The notes: generated by a model from the sequence alone, not told the origin. 64,000 nucleotides of DNA from Pseudomonadota bacterium (GCA_030538085.1 JAUNUR010000002.1:55022-119021), one strand, 5' to 3'; shown: positions 17,126-27,267, counted from the first letter of the stretch. Numbers and translations are program-made.

Positions 17126-17917
17126 TCATTCTGCGATCACCGCTTGCACGACCTCGTCCAGCGCGGTGGCGGTGTCGGGGTCGTCGGTCAGGGCGTCGAC
17201 GATGGCGGCGCGACAGGCTTCGGACTCGGGCAGGCCCGAGACGATCAGCCGCCCGGCCACCACCAGCAGGCGCGTGCTGACGGTTTCCTCCAGGTCCTGG
17301 TCGGTCAGGCGGCGCAGCGCACTGGCCAACCGCACCAGGCGGTGCGCCAGACGCTCGTCGACGCCGGATTCGGCCTCGATGATGCGGCGCTCGATCTCGG
17401 GCGCGGGGTAGTCGAAGGTCAGCGCCACGAAGCGCTGGCGCGTGCTGGGTTTCAGGCTTTTCAGCAGGTTCTGGTAGCCGGGGTTGTACGACACCACCAG
17501 CATGAAGCCGGGTGGTGCCTGCAGCTCTTCGCCGGTGCGCTCGATGGGCAGCACGCGGCGGTCGTCGGCCAGCGGGTGCAGCACCACGGTGGTGTCCTTG
17601 CGCGCCTCCACCACCTCGTCGAGGTAACAGATGGCGCCGGTGCGCACGGCGCGCGCCAGCGGGCCGTCGTTCCACACCGTGTTGCCGTCGCCGATCAAGT
17701 GGCGGCCCACCAGGTCGGCGGCAGTCAGGTCGTCGTGGCAGCTCACGGTGATGAGCGGGCGGCCCAGGCGCGCGGCCATGTGCTCGACGAAGCGCGTCTT
17801 GCCGCAGCCGGTGGGGCCTTTCAGCAGTACCGGCAGACGCTGCTGGAAGGCATGCTCGAACAGGCGGCACTCGTGGGCCTGTTCGGCATAGAAGGGAATG
17901 GCGTTATCTGGGGTCAT
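17126..17917 (-). CDS. norQ: Nitric-oxide reductase activation ATPase NorQ (MoxR/CbbQ-type AAA+)
   Basis: NorQ is a MoxR-class AAA+ ATPase which, with NorD, is needed for active cytochrome bc-type NO reductase (insertion of non-haem iron). The 263-residue protein has Walker A GPTGCGKT (34-41), Walker B ICYLDEV with Asp100-Glu101, and a C-terminal CbbQ/NirQ-type helical region (SALRRLTDQDLEE...). It lies between norB (93 bases upstream) and norD on the same strand. Confidence 0.95.
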   Translation of the reverse strand: MTPDNAIPFYAEQAHECRLFEHAFQQRLPVLLKGPTGCGKTRFVEHMAARLGRPLITVSCHDDLTAADLVGRHLIGDGNTVWNDGPLARAVRTGAICYLDEVVEARKDTTVVLHPLADDRRVLPIERTGEELQAPPGFMLVVSYNPGYQNLLKSLKPSTRQRFVALTFDYPAPEIERRIIEAESGVDERLAHRLVRLASALRRLTDQDLEETVSTRLLVVAGRLIVSGLPESEACRAAIVDALTDDPDTATALDEVVQAVIAE

Positions 17918-18010
17918 ACAAACAATTTCGCCGCTGGCGAAGCTTCGATGACCGGGGTGTTCATCGAAGCCGCGGCACAGCGGCGAGGGTCAGATGGTTG
18001 GGCTGGCCGA

Positions 18011-19486
<1,476 letters not shown>

Positions 19487-19939
19487 TCAACCTTCGATGT
19501 TCGGCGGCCACTTTTCAGTGTTGATGCCGTTGGTCCACTTCAGGAACTCGACCAGGTCGTCAAGCTGCTGCTCGGTGAGGTTGAACTGCGGCATCTGGCG
19601 GCGGCCCGGCGTGCCGGTGGGCTGCGCCTTCATCCAGGCCTTGATGAAAATGCCGCCCGATGCATCGCCACCGCGGCGCTGGTACACGTTGGCCAGTTCG
19701 GGGGCGAAGTAGGCGCCCTCGCCCAGCAGCGAATGGCAGCCAATGCACTGGTTGGTTTCCCACACGTGCTTGCCGCGAACGACAGCCTCGGTCATGGCGG
19801 CGTTGTTCGACCGCTCGGGGATGACGCGCTCCGAGTGGAACACCAGCCCCACGAAAACCAGAATGAAAAACAGCGACCCACCGTAGAAGATGTTGCGCGC
19901 CATCTCCTTGGTGAAGCCGCCGGATGAGTTAGTGCTCAT
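19487..19939 (-). CDS. norC: Nitric-oxide reductase cytochrome c subunit
   Basis: NorC is the membrane-anchored mono-haem cytochrome c that passes electrons to NorB. The 150-residue protein has one N-terminal membrane anchor (about 17-36) and a periplasmic haem motif CIGCH at 65-69. A likely axial Met116 sits in RRQMPQF. I chose the ATG at 19939 (MSTNSSGG); the open frame upstream lacks family similarity. It is the first gene of norCBQD-dnr, with a Dnr-like box 67-80 bases upstream of the start codon. Confidence 0.96.
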   Translation of the reverse strand: MSTNSSGGFTKEMARNIFYGGSLFFILVFVGLVFHSERVIPERSNNAAMTEAVVRGKHVWETNQCIGCHSLLGEGAYFAPELANVYQRRGGDASGGIFIKAWMKAQPTGTPGRRQMPQFNLTEQQLDDLVEFLKWTNGINTEKWPPNIEG

Positions 19940-20005
19940 GACCGATTCCTCGCTCGCTTGTTGGTAAAAACCCGCGTAGGGTAAAAGTTTGGCTGACCAC
20001 CGTCC

Positions 20006-20019
20006 TTGAAGCAAGTCAA
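20006..20019 (-). promoter_or_regulatory. Dnr/FNR-type box upstream of norC
   Basis: TTGAA-GCAA-GTCAA matches the FNR/Dnr consensus TTGAT-N4-ATCAA at 8 of 10 half-site positions and is a perfect inverted repeat of TTGA. The spacing to norC suits a class II activator site. It implies NO/anaerobic control, probably by the dnr product encoded at the end of the same operon. Confidence 0.7.
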
Positions 20020-20198
20020 AAATACCCGAACAATATAGTCGGACATTCCATGTGACTTTGGTCGCGGTTCAGCCCAAAAAATCGCCCCTCTCTTGAGGCG
20101 ATCGCTTGACTTTCTTTTCAGGCTCCCTGCGCGTGATCAGTTCTTGATCGCCGCGCGCATTTATACCGCAAGCGCGAACGGCGTATCAAAAAGCAACA

Positions 20199-21776
20199 TC
20201 AGGCGACAGTTTCACCCGTCACCGCCGCCAGCATGGCGGGCGAGCCCTGCACCGCCGCGCGCTGCATCAGGTGCTTGACGGCGCGCAGACCGCCCAGCTC
20301 TTCGCCGCCGCCGGCGCGACCCGGTCCGCCGTGCTTCAGGTAGGGCAGTGCCGAGCCATGGCCGGTGGATTCGGCGGCAGCCACGCGGTCGAGGATCTGC
20401 AGGCGGCCATGCAGCGCCGCCATCTCGGTGATGACGCGCGTAGCCGTGGCCGCGTCCTTGGTGACCAGCGTGCCGGCCAGGCTGCCCTGCCCCTTGGCGG
20501 CCAGCGACACGGCTTCGTCGATGCCGTTGTAGGGCATCAGCGTGCTGACGGGGCCGAAGGCCTCGACATCGTGCGCGGCGTGGCCCTGCGGATCGCGCGC
20601 GAGCAGCAGCGTGGGCTGGAAGAAGGCGCCCTCGCCCACGCCGTCGCCCACCGGGGCAAAGTCTTCGCCGCCGCCGAACACCACTTCGGCGCCCTGGCGC
20701 AGCGTGGCGACGCGCTCGGCCACGTCGGCCTGCTGCGATTTGGATGCCAGCGCGCCCATGCGCACGTTCTCCAGGCGCGGATCGCCCACGGTGGTTTTGG
20801 CCAGGCGCTCCTTCAGCTTGGCGGCGACGGCGTCGATGCGGTCGGCCGGCACCAGCGCGCGGCGAATGGCGGTGCATTTCTGGCCCGCCTTCTGCGTCAT
20901 CTCACGGGCAATCTCCTTCACGAACAGGTCGAACTCCTCATCGTCGGCGGTCACGTCGGGCGCCAGGATGGCGCAGTTGAGTGAGTCGGCCTCAGCGTTG
21001 AAGGGGATGCTCTTGGCCACCAGGTTGGGCGTCACGCGCAGCTTGGCCGCCGTGTCGGCCGAGCCGGTGAAGGTGACGACATCTCGCACGTCCAGCCGGT
21101 CCAGCAGGTCGCCCGTGCCGCCGACGATCAGTTGCAGCGCGCCCTCCGGCAGGATGCCCGATTCATTGATCAGGCGCACCAGCTTCTCGGTGAGGAAGCT
21201 GGTGGCCGTGGCGGGCTTGCCGATGCAGGGCATGCCGGCCAGGAAAGTGGGCGCAAATTTCTCCAGCAGGCCCCACACCGGAAAGTTGAAGGCGTTGATG
21301 TGCACCGCCACGCCACCGCGCGGCACCAGCACGTGGGTGCCTGCGAAGGCGCCGGTCTTGCCCAGCGGAATAAACGGGCCGTTTTGGTGCGGGCCTTCGT
21401 GCCACAGGTTGCCGGACTTGGGCAGTTCCTTGGCCATGCTGGCGTAGGCGAACAGCGTGCCGGTGCCGCCCTCGATGTCGACCCAGCCATCGGTGCGCGT
21501 GGCACCGGTGTGGAACGACAGTTGGTACATCTCCTCCTTGCGCTCGCCCAGGTACTTGGCCAGCGCCTTCAACATGCCGGCGCGCTGCTGGAAGTCGGTC
21601 TGCCGCATGGCGGCGAGGCCCGTGGAGCGGGCGTATTGCAGTGCTTCGCCAAAGTCGATGGTGTCGTCGTGCGTGTGCGCCACCACCGCGCCGTCGATGG
21701 CGCTGCGCAGTGCCTGCGCGGGTTGGCTGCCGATCCAGCGGCCGGCGATATAGCTTTGAAGTTGTGCGGTGCTCAT
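20199..21776 (-). CDS. PaaZ/BoxD-like aldehyde dehydrogenase (CoA-linked semialdehyde oxidation)
   Basis: The 525-residue aldehyde dehydrogenase resembles the N-terminal ALDH half of PaaZ and the stand-alone BoxD (3,4-dehydroadipyl-CoA semialdehyde dehydrogenase), used in phenylacetate and aerobic benzoate degradation. Key residues are the general base Glu262 in FNAEADSLN and nucleophile Cys301 in AGQKCTA. There is no MaoC-type hydratase domain, so it is not a full PaaZ. It lies downstream of the liv-type transporter genes on the same strand, suggesting linked aromatic-acid uptake and oxidation. No box or paa ring-cleavage genes are in the window, so the exact substrate is uncertain. Confidence 0.8.
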   Translation of the reverse strand: MSTAQLQSYIAGRWIGSQPAQALRSAIDGAVVAHTHDDTIDFGEALQYARSTGLAAMRQTDFQQRAGMLKALAKYLGERKEEMYQLSFHTGATRTDGWVDIEGGTGTLFAYASMAKELPKSGNLWHEGPHQNGPFIPLGKTGAFAGTHVLVPRGGVAVHINAFNFPVWGLLEKFAPTFLAGMPCIGKPATATSFLTEKLVRLINESGILPEGALQLIVGGTGDLLDRLDVRDVVTFTGSADTAAKLRVTPNLVAKSIPFNAEADSLNCAILAPDVTADDEEFDLFVKEIAREMTQKAGQKCTAIRRALVPADRIDAVAAKLKERLAKTTVGDPRLENVRMGALASKSQQADVAERVATLRQGAEVVFGGGEDFAPVGDGVGEGAFFQPTLLLARDPQGHAAHDVEAFGPVSTLMPYNGIDEAVSLAAKGQGSLAGTLVTKDAATATRVITEMAALHGRLQILDRVAAAESTGHGSALPYLKHGGPGRAGGGEELGGLRAVKHLMQRAAVQGSPAMLAAVTGETVA

Positions 21777-21957
21777 GGGGTCTCCGTGAATAAAAAAAGA
21801 GGGTTCAATGGAATGTAACGAATCAGGAAACTACTCAATTGATAGCTATTTTCGCCTGTTACACCTTGATTTCAGTATGAAAATTATCTGAAACCCAATC
21901 AATACAAGCGAACGCAGCTATTGTTTTTTTAACGCAAGGCTGCGAAGCAAGCCATCC

Positions 21958-22061
21958 AAAGGCCGCGAAGCAGGCCATGCGGGAACGCCGCGGAGCGGGC
22001 TTGGCCCGTCCGCCAGCGTTGTCCCCCTCAGGGGGAAGGCGCCGCAGGCGCCTCAGGGGGA
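21958..22061. repeat. ~104-bp GC-rich repeat overlapping the 3' end of livF
   Basis: This is an inverted copy of the repeat at 16990-17093. Bases 22028-22061 lie inside livF: the repeat supplies the last ~11 codons (Pro/Ala-rich) and the TGA stop of that gene. Confidence 0.8.
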
Positions 22062-22792
22062 GCCTTCTTTCCACCCACGCCCAGATAGGTTTCGATCACG
22101 CGCCGGTCGTGCATCAGCTCGTGCGCCGGGCCGGTCAGCGCCACTTCGCCCATCTCCAGCACGTAACCGCGATCGGCCACGTTGAGCGCGGCGCGCGCGT
22201 TTTGCTCCACCAGCAGTACCGACACGCCCATGTCGCGCAGCGAGGCGACGATGTTCAGCACCTCGCGCACGATCAGCGGCGCAAGGCCCAGCGAGGGCTC
22301 GTCCAGCATCAGCAGGCGCGGGCGGGCCATCAGCGCGCGGCCGATCGCCAGCATCTGCCGCTCGCCGCCCGACAGGGTAGAGGCCATCTGCGCACGCCGC
22401 TCCTCCAGCCGCGGGAACAACTTGAACACCTCGGCCATGCGCTCCTTCTGGTCGCGCTGGCCCTTGCGCCAGCGGGCAAAGCCGCCCAGCAGCAGGTTGT
22501 CGCCCACCGACATCTCGCCGAACAGCTCGCGCTTCTCGGGCACCAGGCCGACGCCCGCATCCACCATGGCTTCCACGGTGGGCCGGACCAGCGGCTGGCC
22601 GCCCAGCTTGAGCGTGCCGGTGGAACCCAGCAAACCCATGGTGGCGTTCAGCAGCGTGGACTTGCCAGCCCCGTTGGGGCCGATCACGGTGACGATCTCG
22701 CCCTCGCCCACCGTCAACGCCACCTGGTGCACGGCTTCCACCGGGCCGTAGCAGACCGAGAAATTCTCCAGTTCCAGCAGCGCTTGGCTCAC
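22028..22792 (-). CDS. livF: Branched-chain amino-acid/aromatic-acid ABC transporter ATPase (LivF type)
   Basis: The 254-residue ABC ATPase has Walker A GPNGAGKST (38-46), signature LSGGERQ, and Walker B LLMLDEPSLGLAP, with the short LivF architecture. It powers import together with the LivM-LivG fusion. Its start overlaps the upstream gene by 4 bases. The C-terminal tail (KKAPPEAPAAPSP) is encoded by a dispersed repeat, so the original stop was probably overwritten. Confidence 0.92.
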   Translation of the reverse strand: MSQALLELENFSVCYGPVEAVHQVALTVGEGEIVTVIGPNGAGKSTLLNATMGLLGSTGTLKLGGQPLVRPTVEAMVDAGVGLVPEKRELFGEMSVGDNLLLGGFARWRKGQRDQKERMAEVFKLFPRLEERRAQMASTLSGGERQMLAIGRALMARPRLLMLDEPSLGLAPLIVREVLNIVASLRDMGVSVLLVEQNARAALNVADRGYVLEMGEVALTGPAHELMHDRRVIETYLGVGGKKAPPEAPAAPSP

Positions 22793-24594
22793 AGGTCACC
22801 CCCCAGATAGGCCGCCAGCACGCGCGGGTCGGCCTGCACCTCGGTCGGCGTGCCGCTGGCGATGACGGTGCCGAACTCCAGCACCGTCACCCGGTCAGCC
22901 AGGTTCATGACGAATTCCATGTCGTGCTCCACCACCAGAATCGCCAGCCCCTCGGCACGCAGTTGCGACAGCAGCTTGGCCAGCGATTGCTTTTCCAGGT
23001 GACGCAGGCCCGCGGCCGGCTCGTCCAGCAGTAGCAGCGAGGGCTGGCCCGCCAGCGCACGCGCGATCTCGACGATGCGTTGCTGCCCCAACGGCAGCGA
23101 CGCGGCCGGCGTGTCGATGTATTCCAGCAAGCCGCAGCGCTCGATCTGGCGGCGCGCCTCGGCCAGCAAGGCGGCCTCTTCGGCGCGATCGGTGCGCAGC
23201 ATGGCTGACACCCAGCCGCGCTGGCCGCGCAGGTGCGCGCCCAGGGCCACGTTCTCGAGCACGCTGCGCTGGCCCAGCAGGCGCACGTGCTGGAAGGTGC
23301 GGCCCAGGCCCAGCTTGGCGAACTCGCGCGAGGGCTTGCCGGCCATCGGCTGGCCCATCAGATTGACGGTGCCGCTGGTGGGACCATCCACGCCCGAAAT
23401 CATGTTGAAGAAAGTGCTCTTGCCGGCGCCATTGGGGCCAATCAGCGCGTGCACCTCGCCCGCCTTCACGTCCAGGTTGACGGCGTTGTTGGCCACCAGG
23501 CCGGCGAAGCGCTTGGTCACGTCGCTGGCCTGCAGCACCACCTGGCCCACGGGCGGCAGCGCGCGCTGCGCCAGCGGCGCGGCGGCGGCCTGCGTGGCGG
23601 CACGCGGCGCCGGCTTGATGAAGCGGCGCGTGGCACCGGCAATCAGCGGCCACAGGCCATCGGCCGCACGCTGCAGCACCAGCAGCATCAGCAGGCCAAA
23701 CACCACGATCTCGAAGTTGCCGTTGGCGCCCAGCAGCTTGGGCAGCCAGTCCTGCAACTCGGCCTTCAGCAGCGTGATGAGCGTGGCGCCCAGCACCGCG
23801 CCCCACAGATAGCCCGAGCCCCCCACCACGGCCATGAACAGGTATTCGATGCCGATGTTGAGGTTGAACGGCGTGGGGTTGACGAAGCGCTGCAGGTGCG
23901 CGTACAGCCAGCCCGACACCGCCGCCAGCAGCGCCGCCAGCACGAACAGCTTGATGCGCTGGCGCGCCGTGTCGACACCCATCGACTCGGCCATCACCCG
24001 CCCGGTCTTGAGCGAACGGATGGCCCGCCCCTCGCGCGAATCCAGCAGGTTGTGCAGCGCCCAGATGCCCAGCAGCAGCAACAGCCAGATGAACACGCCC
24101 AGCACGCGCGGCGAACTCATGTCGAGCCCGAACAGGCTCAGCGGTGGCAGGCCGGCCAAGCCGGTGAAGCCGCCCAGCACCTCCAGATTGCCGAAGATGT
24201 AGTACAGGCTCAAGCCCCAGGCGATGGTGCCCAGGGGCAGATAGTGCCCCGACAGGCGCAGCGTGACCGCGCCCAGCACCCAGGCCATGGCGGCCGTCAC
24301 GGCCAGCCCCAGCAGCAGCCCCAGCCAGGGCAGCAGGCCAGGCGGAATGGCGGCCAGCGCCTCCTTGACCTGCGGGTTGGTGGTGACCCAGGCCGTCGCG
24401 TAGGCCCCCAGGCCCACGAAGGCGGCCTGCCCGAACGAGGTCATGCCGCCCACGCCGGTGATCAGCACCAGGCCAACGGCCACCAGCGAATACAGGCCGA
24501 TGTAGTTGAGCAGCGTGATAGTGAACGGCGGCAGGAAGCCCCACGCCAGCGCCAGCAGCGCGATGAAGATCCACGTGAGGTGCCTGGAGGTCAT
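22789..24594 (-). CDS. Fused LivM permease - LivG ATPase of a branched-chain/aromatic-acid ABC transporter
   Basis: A single 601-residue frame encodes two subunits. Residues 1 to about 320 are a LivM-type permease with ~8-10 membrane helices (GxTSFGQAAFVGLGAY near 50). Residues about 320-350 are an Ala/Pro linker. Residues about 351-601 are a LivG-type ATPase with Walker A GPNGAGKST (386-394), LPLGQQRIVEIARAL and LLLDEPAAGL. The ATG at 24594 overlaps the livH stop by 4 bases (24591-24594). Such permease-ATPase fusions are known in some proteobacterial aromatic-acid transporters. Confidence 0.9.
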   Translation of the reverse strand: MTSRHLTWIFIALLALAWGFLPPFTITLLNYIGLYSLVAVGLVLITGVGGMTSFGQAAFVGLGAYATAWVTTNPQVKEALAAIPPGLLPWLGLLLGLAVTAAMAWVLGAVTLRLSGHYLPLGTIAWGLSLYYIFGNLEVLGGFTGLAGLPPLSLFGLDMSSPRVLGVFIWLLLLLGIWALHNLLDSREGRAIRSLKTGRVMAESMGVDTARQRIKLFVLAALLAAVSGWLYAHLQRFVNPTPFNLNIGIEYLFMAVVGGSGYLWGAVLGATLITLLKAELQDWLPKLLGANGNFEIVVFGLLMLLVLQRAADGLWPLIAGATRRFIKPAPRAATQAAAAPLAQRALPPVGQVVLQASDVTKRFAGLVANNAVNLDVKAGEVHALIGPNGAGKSTFFNMISGVDGPTSGTVNLMGQPMAGKPSREFAKLGLGRTFQHVRLLGQRSVLENVALGAHLRGQRGWVSAMLRTDRAEEAALLAEARRQIERCGLLEYIDTPAASLPLGQQRIVEIARALAGQPSLLLLDEPAAGLRHLEKQSLAKLLSQLRAEGLAILVVEHDMEFVMNLADRVTVLEFGTVIASGTPTEVQADPRVLAAYLGGDL

Positions 24595-25619
24595 TCCTCG
24601 TCCTCCACGTGGTGCGTGTTCATCGAGCGCCACCACAGCACCGGAATGATCAGCGTGAACACGATGACTTCCTTGAACGAGCTGGCCCAGAACTGCGAGA
24701 ACGATTCCAGTTGGCCCACCAGCATGGCACCGGCCAGCGCCAGCGGATAGCTCGACAGCCCGCCGATGATGCCGGCCACGAAGCCCTTCAGGCCGATCAG
24801 GAAACCCGTGTCGTAATAGATGATGGTGAACGGCGCGATCAGGATGCCGCACACGGCGCCGATCAGCGCCGCCAGCGCGAAGCTCAGGTCGCCCGACAGC
24901 TCCGTCGGGATGCCCATCAGGCGGGCGCCGGTCTGGTTCATGGCGGTGGCGCGCAGAGCCTTGCCGATGATGGAGCGCTCGAAGAACAGGAACATCAGCA
25001 CCACCAGCACGATGGCGGTGCCAACGACGACCAGCGATTGCCCGCTCACCATCAGGCCACCTAGATCCCAGCGTGCCTCCGACATCGGCTCGGTGCGCGA
25101 GCCCTCGGCACCGAAGAAGAACAGGCCCAGGCCCATCATCGTCAGGTGCAGCGCCACCGACACGATCAGCAGGATCAGCACCGTGGCGCGCGCCAGCGGG
25201 CGAAACGCCAGCCGGTACACCAGCGGCCCCATCGGCACGATCAGCGCCAGCACCGCCAGCGTCTGACCGATCTGCGACGTGGGCTTGATACCCCACACCA
25301 GACCCAGGGCCACCAGCGGCAGCAGCACGGTCCAGACCAGCGTCGGCTTCCAGGCCACGCGCGCGCCGCGCAGGTGGCGCCAGCCCTCCACGGCCAGCGT
25401 CAGCGCGGCCATGGTCAGCAGCATCCAGATGATGGGCGGCACCTTGCCCATTTGCAGCGCGGCCATGGACAGCGCCGCGTAAGCCACGAACTCACCCTGC
25501 GGAATGAAGATGACTCGCGTGACCGAGAACACCAGCACCAGCGCCAGCGCCATCAGTCCGTACACGGCGCCGTTGACCACGCCATCCTGCGCCAATATCA
25601 GCGCGATCTGTAAATCCAT
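24591..25619 (-). CDS. livH: Branched-chain/aromatic-acid ABC transporter permease (LivH type)
   Basis: A 342-residue permease with about eight membrane helices and the LivH core (NGAVYGLMALALVLVFSVTRVI at the N terminus; KALRATAMNQTGARLMGI). It is longer than typical LivH (~290-310) owing to extra residues around 80-125. It is the second permease of the system; the binding-protein gene lies upstream beyond a terminator-like hairpin. Confidence 0.92.
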   Translation of the reverse strand: MDLQIALILAQDGVVNGAVYGLMALALVLVFSVTRVIFIPQGEFVAYAALSMAALQMGKVPPIIWMLLTMAALTLAVEGWRHLRGARVAWKPTLVWTVLLPLVALGLVWGIKPTSQIGQTLAVLALIVPMGPLVYRLAFRPLARATVLILLIVSVALHLTMMGLGLFFFGAEGSRTEPMSEARWDLGGLMVSGQSLVVVGTAIVLVVLMFLFFERSIIGKALRATAMNQTGARLMGIPTELSGDLSFALAALIGAVCGILIAPFTIIYYDTGFLIGLKGFVAGIIGGLSSYPLALAGAMLVGQLESFSQFWASSFKEVIVFTLIIPVLWWRSMNTHHVEDEE

Positions 25620-25634
25620 GCGTTTCGCCTCGGC

Positions 25635-25674
25635 AAAAACGGCGCCCCGCTGGAGCCGCTGCTCCGGGGGCGCC
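25635..25674 (-). terminator. Hairpin with T-tract between livK and livH
   Basis: GGCGCCCC (25641-25648) pairs with GGGGCGCC (25667-25674) around an inner GGAGC/GCTCC helix; on the minus strand five T follow. It is intercistronic, so it probably lowers read-through from the binding-protein gene into the membrane components rather than ending the operon. Confidence 0.65.
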
Positions 25675-25743
25675 TTTTGCTCTTGTCATGACGGGCGCGG
25701 TGCTTGACCGGCAAGCAACACAACGCCATCCGAGATCAAGCCA

Positions 25744-26895
25744 TCAGGGCTGGTACTTCCACTGCCCGCTCTCTATCTTGACCATCACGCGGGCGCGCTG
25801 GTCCAGGCCGAGATGGTCCTTGGTCGACATGTTGAAAATGCCGTGCGCGCCGGCCACTTCCTTGACGTCGTTCTCCAGCGCATCGCGCAGCGCGGCACGG
25901 AACTCGGCGGTGCCGGGCTTGGCCTTCTTCAGCGCCGCGGGCACGGCGGCCTGCAGGATCAGGCCGGCATCCCAGGCGTGGGCGCCAAAGCCGGAGACGG
26001 TGCCCTTGCCGTGTGCGCCCTCATAGGCCTTGACGTAGTCGGTGGCCGCCTTGCGCACGGGGTTGCTGGCCGGCAGTTGCTCGGCCACCAGCACCGGGCC
26101 GGCGGGCAGCAGCGTGCCTTCCACGTCCTTGCCGCCCACGCGCAGGAAGTCGGCGTTGGCCACGCCATGCGTCTGGTAATACTTGCCGGCGTAGCCACGC
26201 TCCTTCAGCGCTTTCTGCGGCAGCGCGGCGGGCGTGCCGGAGCCGCCGACCAACACCGCATCGGGCTTGGCGGCCATGATCTTCAGCACCTGGCCGGTCA
26301 CGGCGGTGTCGGTGCGCGAGAAGCGCTCGTTGGCCACCAGTTTGATCTTCTTCAGCTCCAGCGCCTTGGAAAACTCCCTGTGCCAGCCTTCGCCGTAGGC
26401 GTCGGAAAAGCCGATGTAGGCCGCCGTCTTGACGCCATTGCTGGCCATGTGATCGGCAATGGCCAGCGCCATCATGATGTCGTTCTGAGGCGTCTTGAAG
26501 ACCCAGCGCTTCTTGTCGTCCTGCGGCTCGATGATGGCGGCCGACGCGGCGATCGAGATCATCGGCGTCTTGGCCTCGGCGACGACGTCGATCATGGCCA
26601 GCGAGGCCGGCGTGGTGGACGAGCCAATGATCACGTCCACGTTGCGCTCGGAAATCAGCTTGCGCGTGTTGGTGACGGCGGCGGTGGTGTCGGAAGCGTC
26701 GTCCAGCACGATGTAGTTGACGGCCTGGCCGCCGATGGTCTTGGGCATCAGCGCGATGGTGTTGCGCTCGGGGATGCCCAGCGAGGCTGCCGGCCCCGTG
26801 GCCGACACGGTCACGCCGACATTGATCTGGGCCAGCGCGGCCGTCGAAAAACCAAGGACGGCGGCGCCAAGCAGCGCCAGTTTTTTAAGCTTCAT
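25744..26895 (-). CDS. livK: ABC transporter substrate-binding protein (LivK / Peripla_BP_6 type)
   Basis: A periplasmic binding protein of 383 residues. The signal peptide ends near residue 22 (AALAQ). The mature part has the two-lobed Leu/Ile/Val-binding fold: GVTVSATGPAASLG, the hinge-region SSTTPASLA, and a C-terminal AHAWDAGLILQAAV. The ligand may be a branched-chain amino acid or an aromatic acid; the PaaZ/BoxD-like neighbour favours the latter. It is the first gene of the transporter cluster, with a palindromic operator-like site upstream. Confidence 0.9.
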   Translation of the reverse strand: MKLKKLALLGAAVLGFSTAALAQINVGVTVSATGPAASLGIPERNTIALMPKTIGGQAVNYIVLDDASDTTAAVTNTRKLISERNVDVIIGSSTTPASLAMIDVVAEAKTPMISIAASAAIIEPQDDKKRWVFKTPQNDIMMALAIADHMASNGVKTAAYIGFSDAYGEGWHREFSKALELKKIKLVANERFSRTDTAVTGQVLKIMAAKPDAVLVGGSGTPAALPQKALKERGYAGKYYQTHGVANADFLRVGGKDVEGTLLPAGPVLVAEQLPASNPVRKAATDYVKAYEGAHGKGTVSGFGAHAWDAGLILQAAVPAALKKAKPGTAEFRAALRDALENDVKEVAGAHGIFNMSTKDHLGLDQRARVMVKIESGQWKYQP

Positions 26896-26955
26896 GGGGT
26901 TTGTCTCCAGGCGTGATATTCAGTAACGGACGATCAACGCAGCCGGCAAAAGCTG

Positions 26956-26969
26956 ACCGATCAGTCGGT
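26956..26969. promoter_or_regulatory. Palindromic operator-like site upstream of livK
   Basis: ACCGA-TCAG-TCGGT is a perfect inverted repeat centred about 67 bases before the livK start; the dyad extends two more bases with one mismatch. Its form resembles TetR-type operators. No regulator gene is adjacent. The rest of the 568-bp gap 26896-27463 holds only dispersed repeats. Confidence 0.5.
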
Positions 26970-27102
26970 TAATTCTATAGAGCGATGTGGGGTTGTATAC
27001 ACCCGCGCCGCTCGGGAATTACCCTAGCGGCGCTACGGATACCTGGGCCGCGCCAAGCCGTGCTGGGCGGGTATCAAGGGCGGTCTCTCATGCCGTTTCG
27101 TG

Positions 27103-27267
27103 TTCAACCTATTGAGATTTTCAAAAATCACGACAGCACGGGCCATCAGAAAAACGCCCTCACATTCCCTCGTCATTGCGGCGAAAGCCGCAATCCATGG
27201 GGCGCCGCCTTGACACGGTGTTGACCCGCGAACACCGCGTGGATTGCGGCCTTCGCCGGGTTGACGG
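27103..27267. repeat. Dispersed ~165-bp repeat, copy 1
   Basis: It starts TTCAACCTATTGA, continues TTTTCAAAAATCACGACAG, and ends with an inverted-end core (27167-27267): TCGTCATTGCGGCGAAAGC at the left is mirrored by ATTGCGGCCTTCGCCGG near the right end. It matches 43166-43324 over its length and 48368-48450 in part, and its left part matches the right end of the 4136-4267 element. The rest of the gap up to the CobD/CbiB-like gene holds no recognisable gene. Confidence 0.75.

Noticed and set aside
20130-20170. Inverted repeat near GATCAGTTCTTGATC downstream of the PaaZ/BoxD-like gene
   Set aside because: It looks like a weak terminator or a second TTGAT box, but the stem is imperfect, no T-tract follows on the minus strand and the half-sites do not have FNR spacing.
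24595-25296. Upstream extension of the LivM-LivG fusion to 835 codons
   Set aside because: The extension is an out-of-frame reading of livH; the ATG at 24594 with ATGA overlap is the natural start.
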